Shown: positions 25,879 through 33,116 of the stretch, piece after piece
How positions within the stretch are numbered: position 1 is the stretch's first letter
How the letters are laid out: the number at the start of each line of letters is the position of its first letter
Origin: Streptomyces morookaense
GTDB taxonomy: Bacteria > Actinomycetota > Actinomycetes > Streptomycetales > Streptomycetaceae
Assembly (NCBI RefSeq): GCF_013030945.1
Contig: NZ_JABBXF010000014.1
Coordinates: 1-64,000 of the forward strand
DNA length: 64,000 nt
Direction of reading: 5' to 3'
Made by a program: the position numbers and the translations under genes
Notes under the pieces: generated by a model
Told to the model about the DNA's origin: nothing
Seen by the model: the letters and a program-made list of their open reading frames with translations, nothing else
Database searches by the model: none

Positions 25879-26388
25879 CGCACGCGTGAGGGCGGCGGCG
25901 CCGAAGGATACGTCGAAGCGGTCGCACCAGATGCTGACGCTCCTGTACGCATCCAGGTCCAGCCCGGCGGGCAGCGGGTAGTTCTGGTCCCCTTTGTTGC
26001 CCTTGAGCCTGCCGAGCTCGGTGTGGGCGCCGTCGTCGAACACGAACCAGCCGGCCCGGCCCTGCCGCACCGGAGCGTCGGTGATCAGCACCCGCAGGTC
26101 CGGGCCGTTGCTGGTGTCGAGGTTCTCCAGCCGCAACGTGCGGCTGCCGTCGGGCAGTTCCAGGATCCGCACGGTGCCGCTGGTCGCGTGCTCGTGACCG
26201 ATGAACTCGCCGGTCGCCAGCGTGCGGGCCCCCTGCTCGCGGGCGACGGGGGCGGCCTCGCGCACGGTCTCGTTCACCCACAGCTTCCACGGCTGGAACC
26301 AGACCGCCCCCACGGCCGCCGCCACGAGCCCGCACACCAGCAGCCCGATGCCGACTCGCCCGGCCAGTACCCGTCGTATGCGCCCCAT
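25873..26388 (-). CDS. Membrane-anchored DM13-domain protein
   Basis: A 171-aa protein: one N-terminal membrane segment (about 12-31) and an extracellular DM13 domain (about 60-165). Domain hallmarks are GEFIGHEHATSGTVRILEL, LRLENLDTSNGPDLRVL, LGRLKGNKGDQNYPLP and SVSIWCDRFDVSFGAA. The conserved cysteine is in IWC. DM13 has been proposed to take part in redox or electron-transfer reactions at the cell surface; the partner is unknown. AGGAGG lies five bases before the ATG. Confidence 0.88.
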   Translation of the reverse strand: MGRIRRVLAGRVGIGLLVCGLVAAAVGAVWFQPWKLWVNETVREAAPVAREQGARTLATGEFIGHEHATSGTVRILELPDGSRTLRLENLDTSNGPDLRVLITDAPVRQGRAGWFVFDDGAHTELGRLKGNKGDQNYPLPAGLDLDAYRSVSIWCDRFDVSFGAAALTRAL

Positions 26389-26476
26389 TACAGCCTCCTG
26401 CAGCTTCCGTCCCCGGTGTCACTGGTGAAACGGCGGGCGGGGCGGCCCGTGCTCCGGGAATCCCATGACGGAAGTC

Positions 26477-27244
26477 TTACGGCAGGGTGAGGATGCGGGG
26501 CCCCTCCTCGGTGATGGCCACCGTGTGCTCGACGTGCGCGGCGCGCGAACCGTCGGCGCTGCGGAGCGTCCAGCCGTCGGGGTCGACGACGTACGCGTTC
26601 CGGCCGCCCGCCATCAGCATCGGCTCGATGGCCAGGACCAGGCCGGGGCGCAGCGGGTAACCGCGGCCGCGGCGGCCCGAGTTGGGGACGTCCGGCTCCT
26701 CGTGCATCCGGCGGCCGATGCCGTGGCCGCCCATGTCCGCGGGCATCCCGCAGCGGGCGGCGCGGGCGACCGTGCCGACGGCGTGCGAGATGTCGCCGAT
26801 GCGGCCGCCGACGACCGCCGCGGCTATGCCCGCCTCCAGCGCCCGCCGGGCGGTGCCGATCAGCTCCAGGTCGGCCGGGGCCGCGGTGCCGACGACGAAG
26901 CTGACGGCGGCGTCGCCGGTCCATCCGTCGAGCTCCGCGCCGCAGTCGATGCTGACCAGGTCGCCGTCGCGCAGCCGGTAGTCGTCGGGGATGCCGTGTA
27001 CGACGGCGTCGTTGACCGACGCGCAGATGACGGCGGGGAACGGGGTGGGGGCGAAGGAGGGCCGGTATCCGAGGAAGGGCGAGCTCGCCCCGGCCTTGCT
27101 CAGCACGGCCCGGGCCGCCTCGTCCAACTCCCGCAGGGCGACCCCCACGGCAGCCGCCTCCTGCACGGCGGCCAGCGCGTTCGCCACCACGCGGCCCGCC
27201 TCCCGCATCGCCGCCAGGGCCGCTTCCGACTTGATCTCCACCAT
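26477..27244 (-). CDS. map: Type I methionine aminopeptidase
   Basis: A 255-aa cytoplasmic enzyme that removes the initiator methionine from new proteins. The metal ligands are all present with the usual spacing: D100, D111, H174, E207 and E239 (SIDCGAELDGWTGD, GGHGIG, AIEPM, VEHTV); H84 matches the substrate-binding His. There is no N-terminal zinc-finger extension, so it is type Ia. It lies away from the ribosomal-protein cluster where the housekeeping copy usually sits, so this is likely an extra paralog, possibly controlled by the small HTH protein encoded opposite it. Confidence 0.93.
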   Translation of the reverse strand: MVEIKSEAALAAMREAGRVVANALAAVQEAAAVGVALRELDEAARAVLSKAGASSPFLGYRPSFAPTPFPAVICASVNDAVVHGIPDDYRLRDGDLVSIDCGAELDGWTGDAAVSFVVGTAAPADLELIGTARRALEAGIAAAVVGGRIGDISHAVGTVARAARCGMPADMGGHGIGRRMHEEPDVPNSGRRGRGYPLRPGLVLAIEPMLMAGGRNAYVVDPDGWTLRSADGSRAAHVEHTVAITEEGPRILTLP

Positions 27245-27271
27245 GGGTACTGCTCCGATCGAATCCAATTC

Positions 27272-27302
27272 TTATACCGGTTGGCGCCAGCGGTATTAAT
27301 AT
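27272..27302. promoter_or_regulatory. Face-to-face divergent promoter with inverted repeat
   Basis: Inverted arms ATACCG (27274-27279) and CGGTAT (27291-27296) flank a TGGCGCCA palindrome. On the minus strand, TTAATA and TATAAG sit 17 bases apart, a good promoter for map. On the plus strand, TAATAT (27297-27302) ends seven bases before the HTH start, so that mRNA would be leaderless. Each promoter uses the other's sequence, so one protein bound to the repeat would block both. Confidence 0.5.
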
Positions 27303-27309
27303 CACGGTC

Positions 27310-27582
27310 ATGGTGAGAACTCCTCTGACCCCGTGGGAGCGGCAGCGCGGCGAGCAGCTGGGCGCACTGCTGCGGGAGGCGCGCGGGGCGCGCAGCATGG
27401 TGGAGGTCGCGGCGGCGGCGGGCCTGTCCGCCGAGACGCTGCGCAAGATCGAGACAGGCCGGGCACCGACACCGGCGTTCTTCACGGTGGCAGCCGTGGC
27501 CACGGTGCTGGGGCTGTCCCTGGACCAAGTGGCTGCCGCCTGCACGGAGGGCCTGGACGAGATGGCGCGGCTCGCGGGATAG
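27310..27582 (+). CDS. Small XRE-type helix-turn-helix regulator
   Basis: A 90-aa single-domain DNA-binding protein. The helix-turn-helix is clear: LGALLREARGARSMVEVAAA then AGLSAETLRKIETGRAPTP and VAAVATVLGLSLDQVAAAC. No ribosome site precedes the ATG, and a TAATAT -10-like box ends seven bases upstream, so the transcript is probably leaderless. Divergent from map with a shared operator-like repeat, it most likely represses itself and map. Confidence 0.85.
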   Translation: MVRTPLTPWERQRGEQLGALLREARGARSMVEVAAAAGLSAETLRKIETGRAPTPAFFTVAAVATVLGLSLDQVAAACTEGLDEMARLAG

Positions 27583-27600
27583 GTTGCGGCGCCCGACAGG

Positions 27601-27753
27601 CGCCCCCGTAAGGGGCGCGGGGAACTGCGCGATCAGCCACGGCGCGCCCGCGGCCGACGTCCCTGGGGCTCCGCCCCGGACCCCTGGGGTGGTGCGTCGG
27701 CCGCAGGCCGTCCGTGGCTGAGCGCGCAGTTCCCCGCGCCCCTTACGGGGCGC
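27601..27753. repeat. Intergenic repeat, copy 4
   Basis: Inverted arms at 27601-27631 and 27722-27753 carry the core and the GGCCGCAGGCCGTCCGTGGC module seen in copy 2. It lies between two genes on the same strand and can end transcription of the HTH gene. Confidence 0.85.
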
Positions 27754-27834
27754 ATGGTGCGGCGCTTATCGGCCGATCGGCCGACACGGCAAGCCCCTCC
27801 CGTTCGTACCGTGGACACGGAGGAGGTGTTCCCC

Positions 27835-28527
27835 ATGTCCCACACCGCCGCAGCCATCCGGCTGCTGGCCCGGAACCCCGAGCGCGGTGTCACCGAACAC
27901 CGGCTGATGGCATACCTCGGACTGCCCGCCGACTCCGTCCGCGCCCTGCTCCGCGACCTCCGGTCCGAAGGACTGGTGCGCGACGACCCCGACGGCGACG
28001 CCTGTCTGCCCGCCGGGCCCCTGGCCCCGGCGGAGCCGGCACCGGCCCCGCCCGACTGCAACGACCTGCGCGCGTCCGCCATGAACTGGGCCGACGCGCT
28101 CGCCGCCCGCAGCGGCATGAGCGTCTTCCTTGCCGTGCCCCACCCGGTCGGGGTGCAGATCGTGCACCACGTCTTCCGCCCCGACAACACTCCGCAGCAG
28201 CTGCTCACCGGCAGCATCTGCCCCGCCACCAGCGCCCTGGCCAGGGCCGTCGCCGCCCCGTACGACCGGCGCTGCGTCTTCGCGGCCGACACCGGCCGGT
28301 CCGACGAGGCCTCGCTGGCGATCGCCGTGCCGTGCACGGCCGCGTACACCGTGGCCCTGGGCCTGACCGGCCCCCGCCGCCGGCTGGATCCCTCCTGCGA
28401 CGGGTCCGCCCGCTACGAGAAGCTGTTGCGGGACACGGCCGGCGCCATCACGGACGCGCTCAAGGGGCGGCCGGCCTGCGGAACGCACGCCGGTACGCCT
28501 GCGGGCTCGTGCCGACCAGGCGTTTGA
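27835..28527 (+). CDS. IclR-like transcriptional regulator
   Basis: A 230-aa protein with an N-terminal winged helix (about 1-55: AAAIRLLARNPERGVTEHRL, GLPADSVRALLRDLRSEGLV) and a C-terminal GAF-like effector domain (about 80-215: FLAVPHPVGVQIVHHVF, GSICPATSALARAVAAPYD) like that of IclR regulators, though diverged. GGAGGAGG precedes the ATG at 27835. The effector is unknown. Its 3' end overlaps the convergent GlxA-type gene by 68 bases, and the last ~20 residues look non-conserved. Confidence 0.75.
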   Translation: MSHTAAAIRLLARNPERGVTEHRLMAYLGLPADSVRALLRDLRSEGLVRDDPDGDACLPAGPLAPAEPAPAPPDCNDLRASAMNWADALAARSGMSVFLAVPHPVGVQIVHHVFRPDNTPQQLLTGSICPATSALARAVAAPYDRRCVFAADTGRSDEASLAIAVPCTAAYTVALGLTGPRRRLDPSCDGSARYEKLLRDTAGAITDALKGRPACGTHAGTPAGSCRPGV

Positions 28528-29410
28528 ACCGGTCCCGGAAGGCCGTCGGCGACCCGAACCCCGTCTGGGCGGCGATGCGCTCCACGGAGTGCGCGGTGGT
28601 CTCCAGCAGGTACTGCGCCTGCTGGATGCGGACCCGGTGCAGCCACTGCAGCGGCGTCGTGCCCGTCTGTTCGCGGAAGCGGCGGTTGAGGGTGCGGGCG
28701 CTGGTGCCGGCGTGCGCGGCGATGCCGGCCAGCGTCAGGTCGCGGCCGGCGTTGTCCCGCATCCAGCGCAGCAGCGGCTCCAGGGTGGTCCCGTCGGGGG
28801 CGGGCGGCGCGTGGACGATGAACTGCGCCTGCCCGCCGTCGCGTTCGAGCGGCATCACGCTGAGCCGCGCGGTGTCGGCGGCCACCGCCGAGCCGTGGTC
28901 GCGCCGCACCATGTGCAAGCAGAGGTCGAGCCCGGCGGCCGCACCGGCCGAGGTCAGGATCGCGCCGTTGTCGACGTAGAGCACATCCGGGTCGACGTCG
29001 ATGCGCGGGTACCGGGCCGCGAGGAACGGTGCCGCGATCCAGTGAGTCGTGGCCCGGAGACCGTCGAGCAGTCCGGCGGCGGCGAGGGTGAAGGCGCCCG
29101 CGCAGATCGAGGCGATCCGGGTGCCGCGCCCGGCCGCCCGGCACAGTGCGTCCAGCACCTCGGCCGGGACGGGTGCGGTGACGTCGACGGTGCCCGGCAC
29201 GACGATCGTGTCCGCGTCGGCCAGTCCGTCGAGCCCCCAGGGCGCGCGCAGCGCGAACGCCCCGGCGTCGACCTCCTCGTGCGGCGCGCAGACGCGCACC
29301 CGGTAGGCGGCCCGGCCGTCGGGCAGCCGGGCCCGGCCGAACACCTCGACGGGGGTGGACAGGTCGAAGCCGATGACCCCGTCCAGTGCGAGAACGGCAA
29401 CGGTGTGCAT
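28460..29410 (-). CDS. GlxA-family AraC-type regulator with DJ-1/PfpI domain (first)
   Basis: A 316-aa regulator: an N-terminal DJ-1/PfpI-like domain (about 1-175: VAVLALDGVIGFDLSTPVEV, ASICAGAFTLAAAGLLDG with the nucleophile-position Cys) and a C-terminal AraC helix-turn-helix pair (about 215-310: LTLAGIAAHAGTSARTLNRR, ERIAAQTGFGSPTAFRDRFK). The ATG at 29410 begins the DJ-1 domain directly. Regulators of this type often respond to amines or related metabolites. A second GlxA-type gene and a lone DJ-1 protein lie within 2.4 kb. Confidence 0.9.
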   Translation of the reverse strand: MHTVAVLALDGVIGFDLSTPVEVFGRARLPDGRAAYRVRVCAPHEEVDAGAFALRAPWGLDGLADADTIVVPGTVDVTAPVPAEVLDALCRAAGRGTRIASICAGAFTLAAAGLLDGLRATTHWIAAPFLAARYPRIDVDPDVLYVDNGAILTSAGAAAGLDLCLHMVRRDHGSAVAADTARLSVMPLERDGGQAQFIVHAPPAPDGTTLEPLLRWMRDNAGRDLTLAGIAAHAGTSARTLNRRFREQTGTTPLQWLHRVRIQQAQYLLETTAHSVERIAAQTGFGSPTAFRDRFKRLVGTSPQAYRRAFRRPAAP

Positions 29411-29621
29411 GGCCGTACGGTACGCGTCCGCCGGGCGCCTGAGGACGGCGCAGGGGCGGTGCGTACCGCCCTCACCTGCGAACTCCCCGCATCTCAAGCT
29501 GTGGCGGGAATCCGTTGAAGCCTGGCATTCCTGCCACTGTCCGCCCTCCGCGGCCCCCGGTTAGCGTCGGGCCCGGCGCGCCCCGCCCGGGGCCGCCGTG
29601 GCGTGAAAGGACTGATGCCGG

Positions 29622-30305
29622 ATGCTCGCCCAGGTCGTACTCTTCGACGGCTTCGACCCCCTGGACGTCGTCGCGCCCTACGAGGTGCTGGAGGCCGGGG
29701 GCCCGGCGACCGGGGGCGCACTGCGCGTGGAACTGGTCTCCGCGGAAGGCGCCCGCGAGGTGCCGAGCGCCTTCGGGGCCGTGTCCCTGCGGGCCGTCGG
29801 CGCGTTCGACCCCGACCGCGCGGACCTGGTCGTGGTGCCGGGGGCGGCGGGCCGGATGCCTGCCGGCGAGGGCACGGGGCAGGAACCGGCAGCACCGGAC
29901 GACGGCGTTCCGTCCATCCCCGACGTCCTCGCCCGCGCCCTGCGCACGCCGCTGCCCGCGCTGCTCAAGTCCGCCCTCGACAGGCCCGGTTCGACCGTGG
30001 CCACCGTGTGCGGGGGCTCCCTGCTGCTTGCGATGGCCGGGCTGCTGAAGGGGCGCCATGCCGTGACCCACCACCAGGGGATGGAGCACCTCGCGGCCTG
30101 CGGAGCCGTGGCGGTGGACGCCCGGGTCGTCGACGACGGCGACCTCGTGACCGGCGCCGGGGTCACCTCCGGCCTGGACGTCGGACTGCATCTGCTGGAG
30201 CGCGAGTTCGGGCCGCGGGTGGCCCACGCCGTCGAGCAGTTGCTCTCCCACGAGCGGCGGGGAATCGTCTGGCGCGCCACCGGGCTCGTGCCCGCAGCGC
30301 TCTGA
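29622..30305 (+). CDS. DJ-1/PfpI family protein
   Basis: A 227-aa single-domain protein of the class I glutamine amidotransferase-like superfamily. VVLFDGFDPLDVVAPYEVLE opens the fold, LVVVPGAA follows, and C130 in TVCGGSLLLAMAGLLKG is the nucleophile-elbow cysteine. Members act as isonitrile hydratase-like enzymes, chaperones or glyoxalases, and sequence alone does not decide. A low-complexity insert (about 80-100) precedes the elbow. The next gene starts 14 bases downstream, so the two form an operon. Confidence 0.85.
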   Translation: MLAQVVLFDGFDPLDVVAPYEVLEAGGPATGGALRVELVSAEGAREVPSAFGAVSLRAVGAFDPDRADLVVVPGAAGRMPAGEGTGQEPAAPDDGVPSIPDVLARALRTPLPALLKSALDRPGSTVATVCGGSLLLAMAGLLKGRHAVTHHQGMEHLAACGAVAVDARVVDDGDLVTGAGVTSGLDVGLHLLEREFGPRVAHAVEQLLSHERRGIVWRATGLVPAAL

Positions 30306-30319
30306 GGGCGGTTGCCATC

Positions 30320-30787
30320 GTGAACGCGTTTCTTCTCTCCGCCCACGTCCTGGCCGCGGTCATCGCCGTCGGCCCGGTGACCGTGGCGGCCAGTATGTTC
30401 CCCGCGGCCGTCCGGCACGCCGTGGCCACACCGGAGGACGGACGGAACCTGGCCACCGTCCGCATGCTGCACCGGATCTGCCGGGTCTATGCCGTCGTCG
30501 GCGTCGCCGTACCGGTCTTCGGGTTCGCCACCGCGAAGAACATGCATGTGCTGGGAGACACCTGGCTGATCGTCTCCATGGCGCTGACGGCGGTGGCGGC
30601 CGTCGTCCTGGGGGCGCTGGTGCTGCCGGGGCAGGGTGCCGTGGTGGCCCGGCTGGAGGGCGGCGGCGCCGGGCCGCTCTCCGCGCCGCCGGCCCGACTC
30701 GCCCTGTACGCCGGGCTGTTCAATCTGCTGTGGGCCGCCGTCACCGTCCTGATGATCGTCCGGCCCGGTTCCACGACGGGCGTCTGA
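30320..30787 (+). CDS. Small integral membrane protein
   Basis: A 155-aa protein with four predicted membrane segments (about 5-27, 52-70, 80-102 and 128-148). The GTG at 30320 is the first in-frame start after the DJ-1 stop, with GAGGGCGG upstream. The helices carry conserved-looking His and Arg (SAHVLAAVIAVGPVTVAASM, MLHRICRVYAVVG), reminiscent of DUF2269-type proteins, but no function can be given. Co-transcribed with the DJ-1 gene. Confidence 0.75.
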   Translation: MNAFLLSAHVLAAVIAVGPVTVAASMFPAAVRHAVATPEDGRNLATVRMLHRICRVYAVVGVAVPVFGFATAKNMHVLGDTWLIVSMALTAVAAVVLGALVLPGQGAVVARLEGGGAGPLSAPPARLALYAGLFNLLWAAVTVLMIVRPGSTTGV

Positions 30788-30809
30788 ACGGCCGCCCACG
30801 GCACGGCAG

Positions 30810-31799
30810 TCACCCCCGCCGGAAACGGTCGCGGTAGGCGGCGGGCGACACCCCCGTCTCCCGGGAGAACGCCCGCCGTATCGTCTCGACCGTGCCGAAG
30901 CCGCACCGTTCGGCGATCACGTCGACTCCGTCCACCGTCCGCTCCAGCATGGTCCGCGCCACCGCCACCCGGGCCCGCTCCACGTACGCCCCGGGGCTGG
31001 TGCCGACGGCCTGGCTGAACAGGCGGCTGAAGTGGCGGCGGCTCATGCCCAGCCGGGCGGCCATCGCGGGGACGGACAGATCGCCCGACGGGTCGGCGTC
31101 GATGCCCAGGACGAGGTCCCGCAGGGCACCGGCCCGCAGCAGCTCGCCGCGGGTCCGGCTGCCGAACTGGGACTGCCCGCCGGGGCGCTGCATGAAGACC
31201 ACCAGGAACTTGGCGACCGCACAGGCCAGTTCGGCACCGTGGTCGTCCTCGACGAGGGCGAGGGCGAGATCGATGCCCGCGGTGACGCCCGCGGAGGTGG
31301 CCAGCGCCCCGTCCCGGACGAAGAAGGCGTCGGGTTCCACGGCCACCGCCGGGTAGGCGGAGGCCAGTTCGGCGCAGAAGGCCCAGTGCGTGGTGGCACG
31401 GCGCCCGTCGAGCAGCCCCGCCGCGGCCAGCACGAAGGCGCCCGTGCACACCGAACCGATGCGCCGCGCCCCCGCCGAGAGCCGCTGCACGTGCCGCAGC
31501 AGGTCGCTGTCCGCGACCGCGTCGGCGTACCCCCAGCCCCCGGCCACCATCAGCGTCTCCGGGGGCTTGCGCACCTTCATCAGGTCGGCGGAGACGGCCA
31601 GATCGAGACCGGCCGAGGTGCGGACGGCCCGTCCGCCGACCGAGGCCAGGCGCACCCGGTAGCCGGCGCCGGCCGCGCGCGCGGCCCGGTCGAAGACGTC
31701 CAAAGGCCCTGCGACGTCCAGCATTTGCACGCCGTCGTAGACGACGAGCAGGACGTCGTGTGCGTCGCGCGTCATCACCCTGCCGCTCACGTCGGCCAT
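30810..31799 (-). CDS. GlxA-family AraC-type regulator with DJ-1/PfpI domain (second)
   Basis: A 329-aa regulator with the same layout as the one at 28460: DJ-1/PfpI domain about 14-190 (VLLVVYDGVQMLDVAGPLDV, GSVCTGAFVLAAAGLLDG) and two AraC helix-turn-helix motifs about 225-325 (LSVPAMAARLGMSRRHFSRL, DVIAERCGFGTVETIRRAF). It converges on the DJ-1/membrane-protein pair and may control it. Promoters for it and for the divergent phosphatase must lie in the 109 bases 31800-31908, where CCTATACACC and GGAGTAATGT are the only AT-rich patches. Confidence 0.9.
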   Translation of the reverse strand: MADVSGRVMTRDAHDVLLVVYDGVQMLDVAGPLDVFDRAARAAGAGYRVRLASVGGRAVRTSAGLDLAVSADLMKVRKPPETLMVAGGWGYADAVADSDLLRHVQRLSAGARRIGSVCTGAFVLAAAGLLDGRRATTHWAFCAELASAYPAVAVEPDAFFVRDGALATSAGVTAGIDLALALVEDDHGAELACAVAKFLVVFMQRPGGQSQFGSRTRGELLRAGALRDLVLGIDADPSGDLSVPAMAARLGMSRRHFSRLFSQAVGTSPGAYVERARVAVARTMLERTVDGVDVIAERCGFGTVETIRRAFSRETGVSPAAYRDRFRRG

Positions 31800-31908
31800 C
31801 GTGGGTCAGCCGCCGGTCCGGGCGCAGCCGAAGCGGCACCTATACACCTTTATGGAGTAATGTCCGCGCTTGCGCGGGAACGCACGGACCCTAGGGTGGG
31901 CAGCAGCC

Positions 31909-33003
31909 ATGAAACCGCACCCACGCCGCACCGGAGCGGCCGAGGCGCCGCCGCTCCCCCTCCCGGCCCGCACGCTCGTCGGGGCGGCCTACGCCCTGCT
32001 GGTCACCGGCGTGGTCACGGACATCGCCAGCAACCCCCGGTCGACCATCTCCCCCGCGCTCGCCACCGCCCCCGTGCTCGCCGGGATCGGCACCCGGCGC
32101 GCCCGGGTACCCCTGGCGGCCGGGGCCGTGGCCCTGCTGCTCGTCATCTGGCTCGCCAAGGCCGACCCGGGCGTGCCGTTCGCCGTCCACCTGACCTCCG
32201 GCGTCACGGTGCTGGCCATCACCTGCATCAGCACCGCCAACGTCGTGCTCGTCTCGACGCGGGAGCGCGAACTGCTGCAGTCGCGGTCGGTGGCCGAGGC
32301 CGCGCAGCTCGCGCTGCTGCGCCCGGTCCCGGAGCGGACGGGCCGGCTGTGGGTGGCGGTGCGCTATCTGGCGGCCGCGGCGGACGCCCGGGTGGGCGGG
32401 GACCTGTACGAGGTGCTGGCGACCCCGTTCGGCACCCGGCTGATCATCGGCGATGTGCGGGGCAAGGGGCTCGCGGCCGTCGAGACGGCGTCCGACGTGC
32501 TGGGCACGTTCCGCGAGGCGGCACAGGTCGAGCCGGACCTCGCGGTGGTGGCGCAGCGGCTGGACGCCACCGTCCGGCGGCGCGGCGCGGGCGAGGAGTT
32601 CGTGACCGCGGCCCTGGTGGGGGTGGCGGATTCGGGGAACCTCGCGGAGCTGGTCGACTGCGGGCATCTGCCCCCGCTGGTGCTGCGCGCGGGCACGGTG
32701 ACGCCGATCGAGCCGGCGCTGCCGCTCGCCGATCCCCCGCTGGGCCTGTGCGACCTGACCGGGAGCACGTACCACCGCCAGGAGTTCGTCCTCGCCCGCG
32801 GCGACACGCTGCTGCTGTACACGGACGGGGCGACGGAGGCGAGGGATGCGGCCGGCCGCTTCTATCCGCTGGAGGAGCGGGTGGCCGGGATGCCGGAGTC
32901 GTCTCCGGAGGCGCTGCTGGACCGCCTGGTGGCGGATCTGCTCGCGTGGTCGGGCGACGAACCGGCGGACGACGCGGCCTTGTTGGCGTGCCGCGCCCCG
33001 TAA
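31909..33003 (+). CDS. Membrane SpoIIE/PP2C-type serine phosphatase
   Basis: A 364-aa protein with an N-terminal membrane part (about 20-110, three or four segments), a short linker (TRERELLQSRSVAEAAQLAL) and a PP2C/SpoIIE phosphatase domain (about 140-362). Metal-binding motifs are ARVGGDLYEV, IIGDVRGKGLAAVET, LVDCGHLPPLV and LLLYTDGATEARD. In Streptomyces such phosphatases act on anti-anti-sigma factors in partner-switching pathways. The stop codon TAA lies in the loop of a hairpin of repeat copy 5, so coding end and terminator overlap. Confidence 0.9.
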   Translation: MKPHPRRTGAAEAPPLPLPARTLVGAAYALLVTGVVTDIASNPRSTISPALATAPVLAGIGTRRARVPLAAGAVALLLVIWLAKADPGVPFAVHLTSGVTVLAITCISTANVVLVSTRERELLQSRSVAEAAQLALLRPVPERTGRLWVAVRYLAAAADARVGGDLYEVLATPFGTRLIIGDVRGKGLAAVETASDVLGTFREAAQVEPDLAVVAQRLDATVRRRGAGEEFVTAALVGVADSGNLAELVDCGHLPPLVLRAGTVTPIEPALPLADPPLGLCDLTGSTYHRQEFVLARGDTLLLYTDGATEARDAAGRFYPLEERVAGMPESSPEALLDRLVADLLAWSGDEPADDAALLACRAP

Positions 33004-33097
33004 GGGGCGCGTGCTCGCGCCCACGCGGCGGAGCCGCTGGGGGCACCTCCCAGCGGTAGCTGGGGGAGTGAACAGCCCCGCGCCCCTGACGGGGCGC
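32993..33097. repeat. Intergenic repeat, copy 5 (diverged), two hairpins
   Basis: Two 7-bp GC hairpins, GCGCCCC/GGGGCGC, at 32993-33010 (loop GTAA) and 33080-33097 (loop TGAC) flank the CTCGCGCCCACGCGGCGGAG module and the CAGCGGTAGCTGGGGGA module shared with copy 1. It lies between the convergent phosphatase and permease genes. Confidence 0.75.
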
Positions 33098-33116
33098 AAC
33101 CGCCTACTGCTCGGTC

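Noticed and set aside
1059..33097. The repeated GC-rich modules as a CRISPR array
   Set aside because: Copies are kilobases apart, inverted and modular, with no regular spacers and no cas genes.
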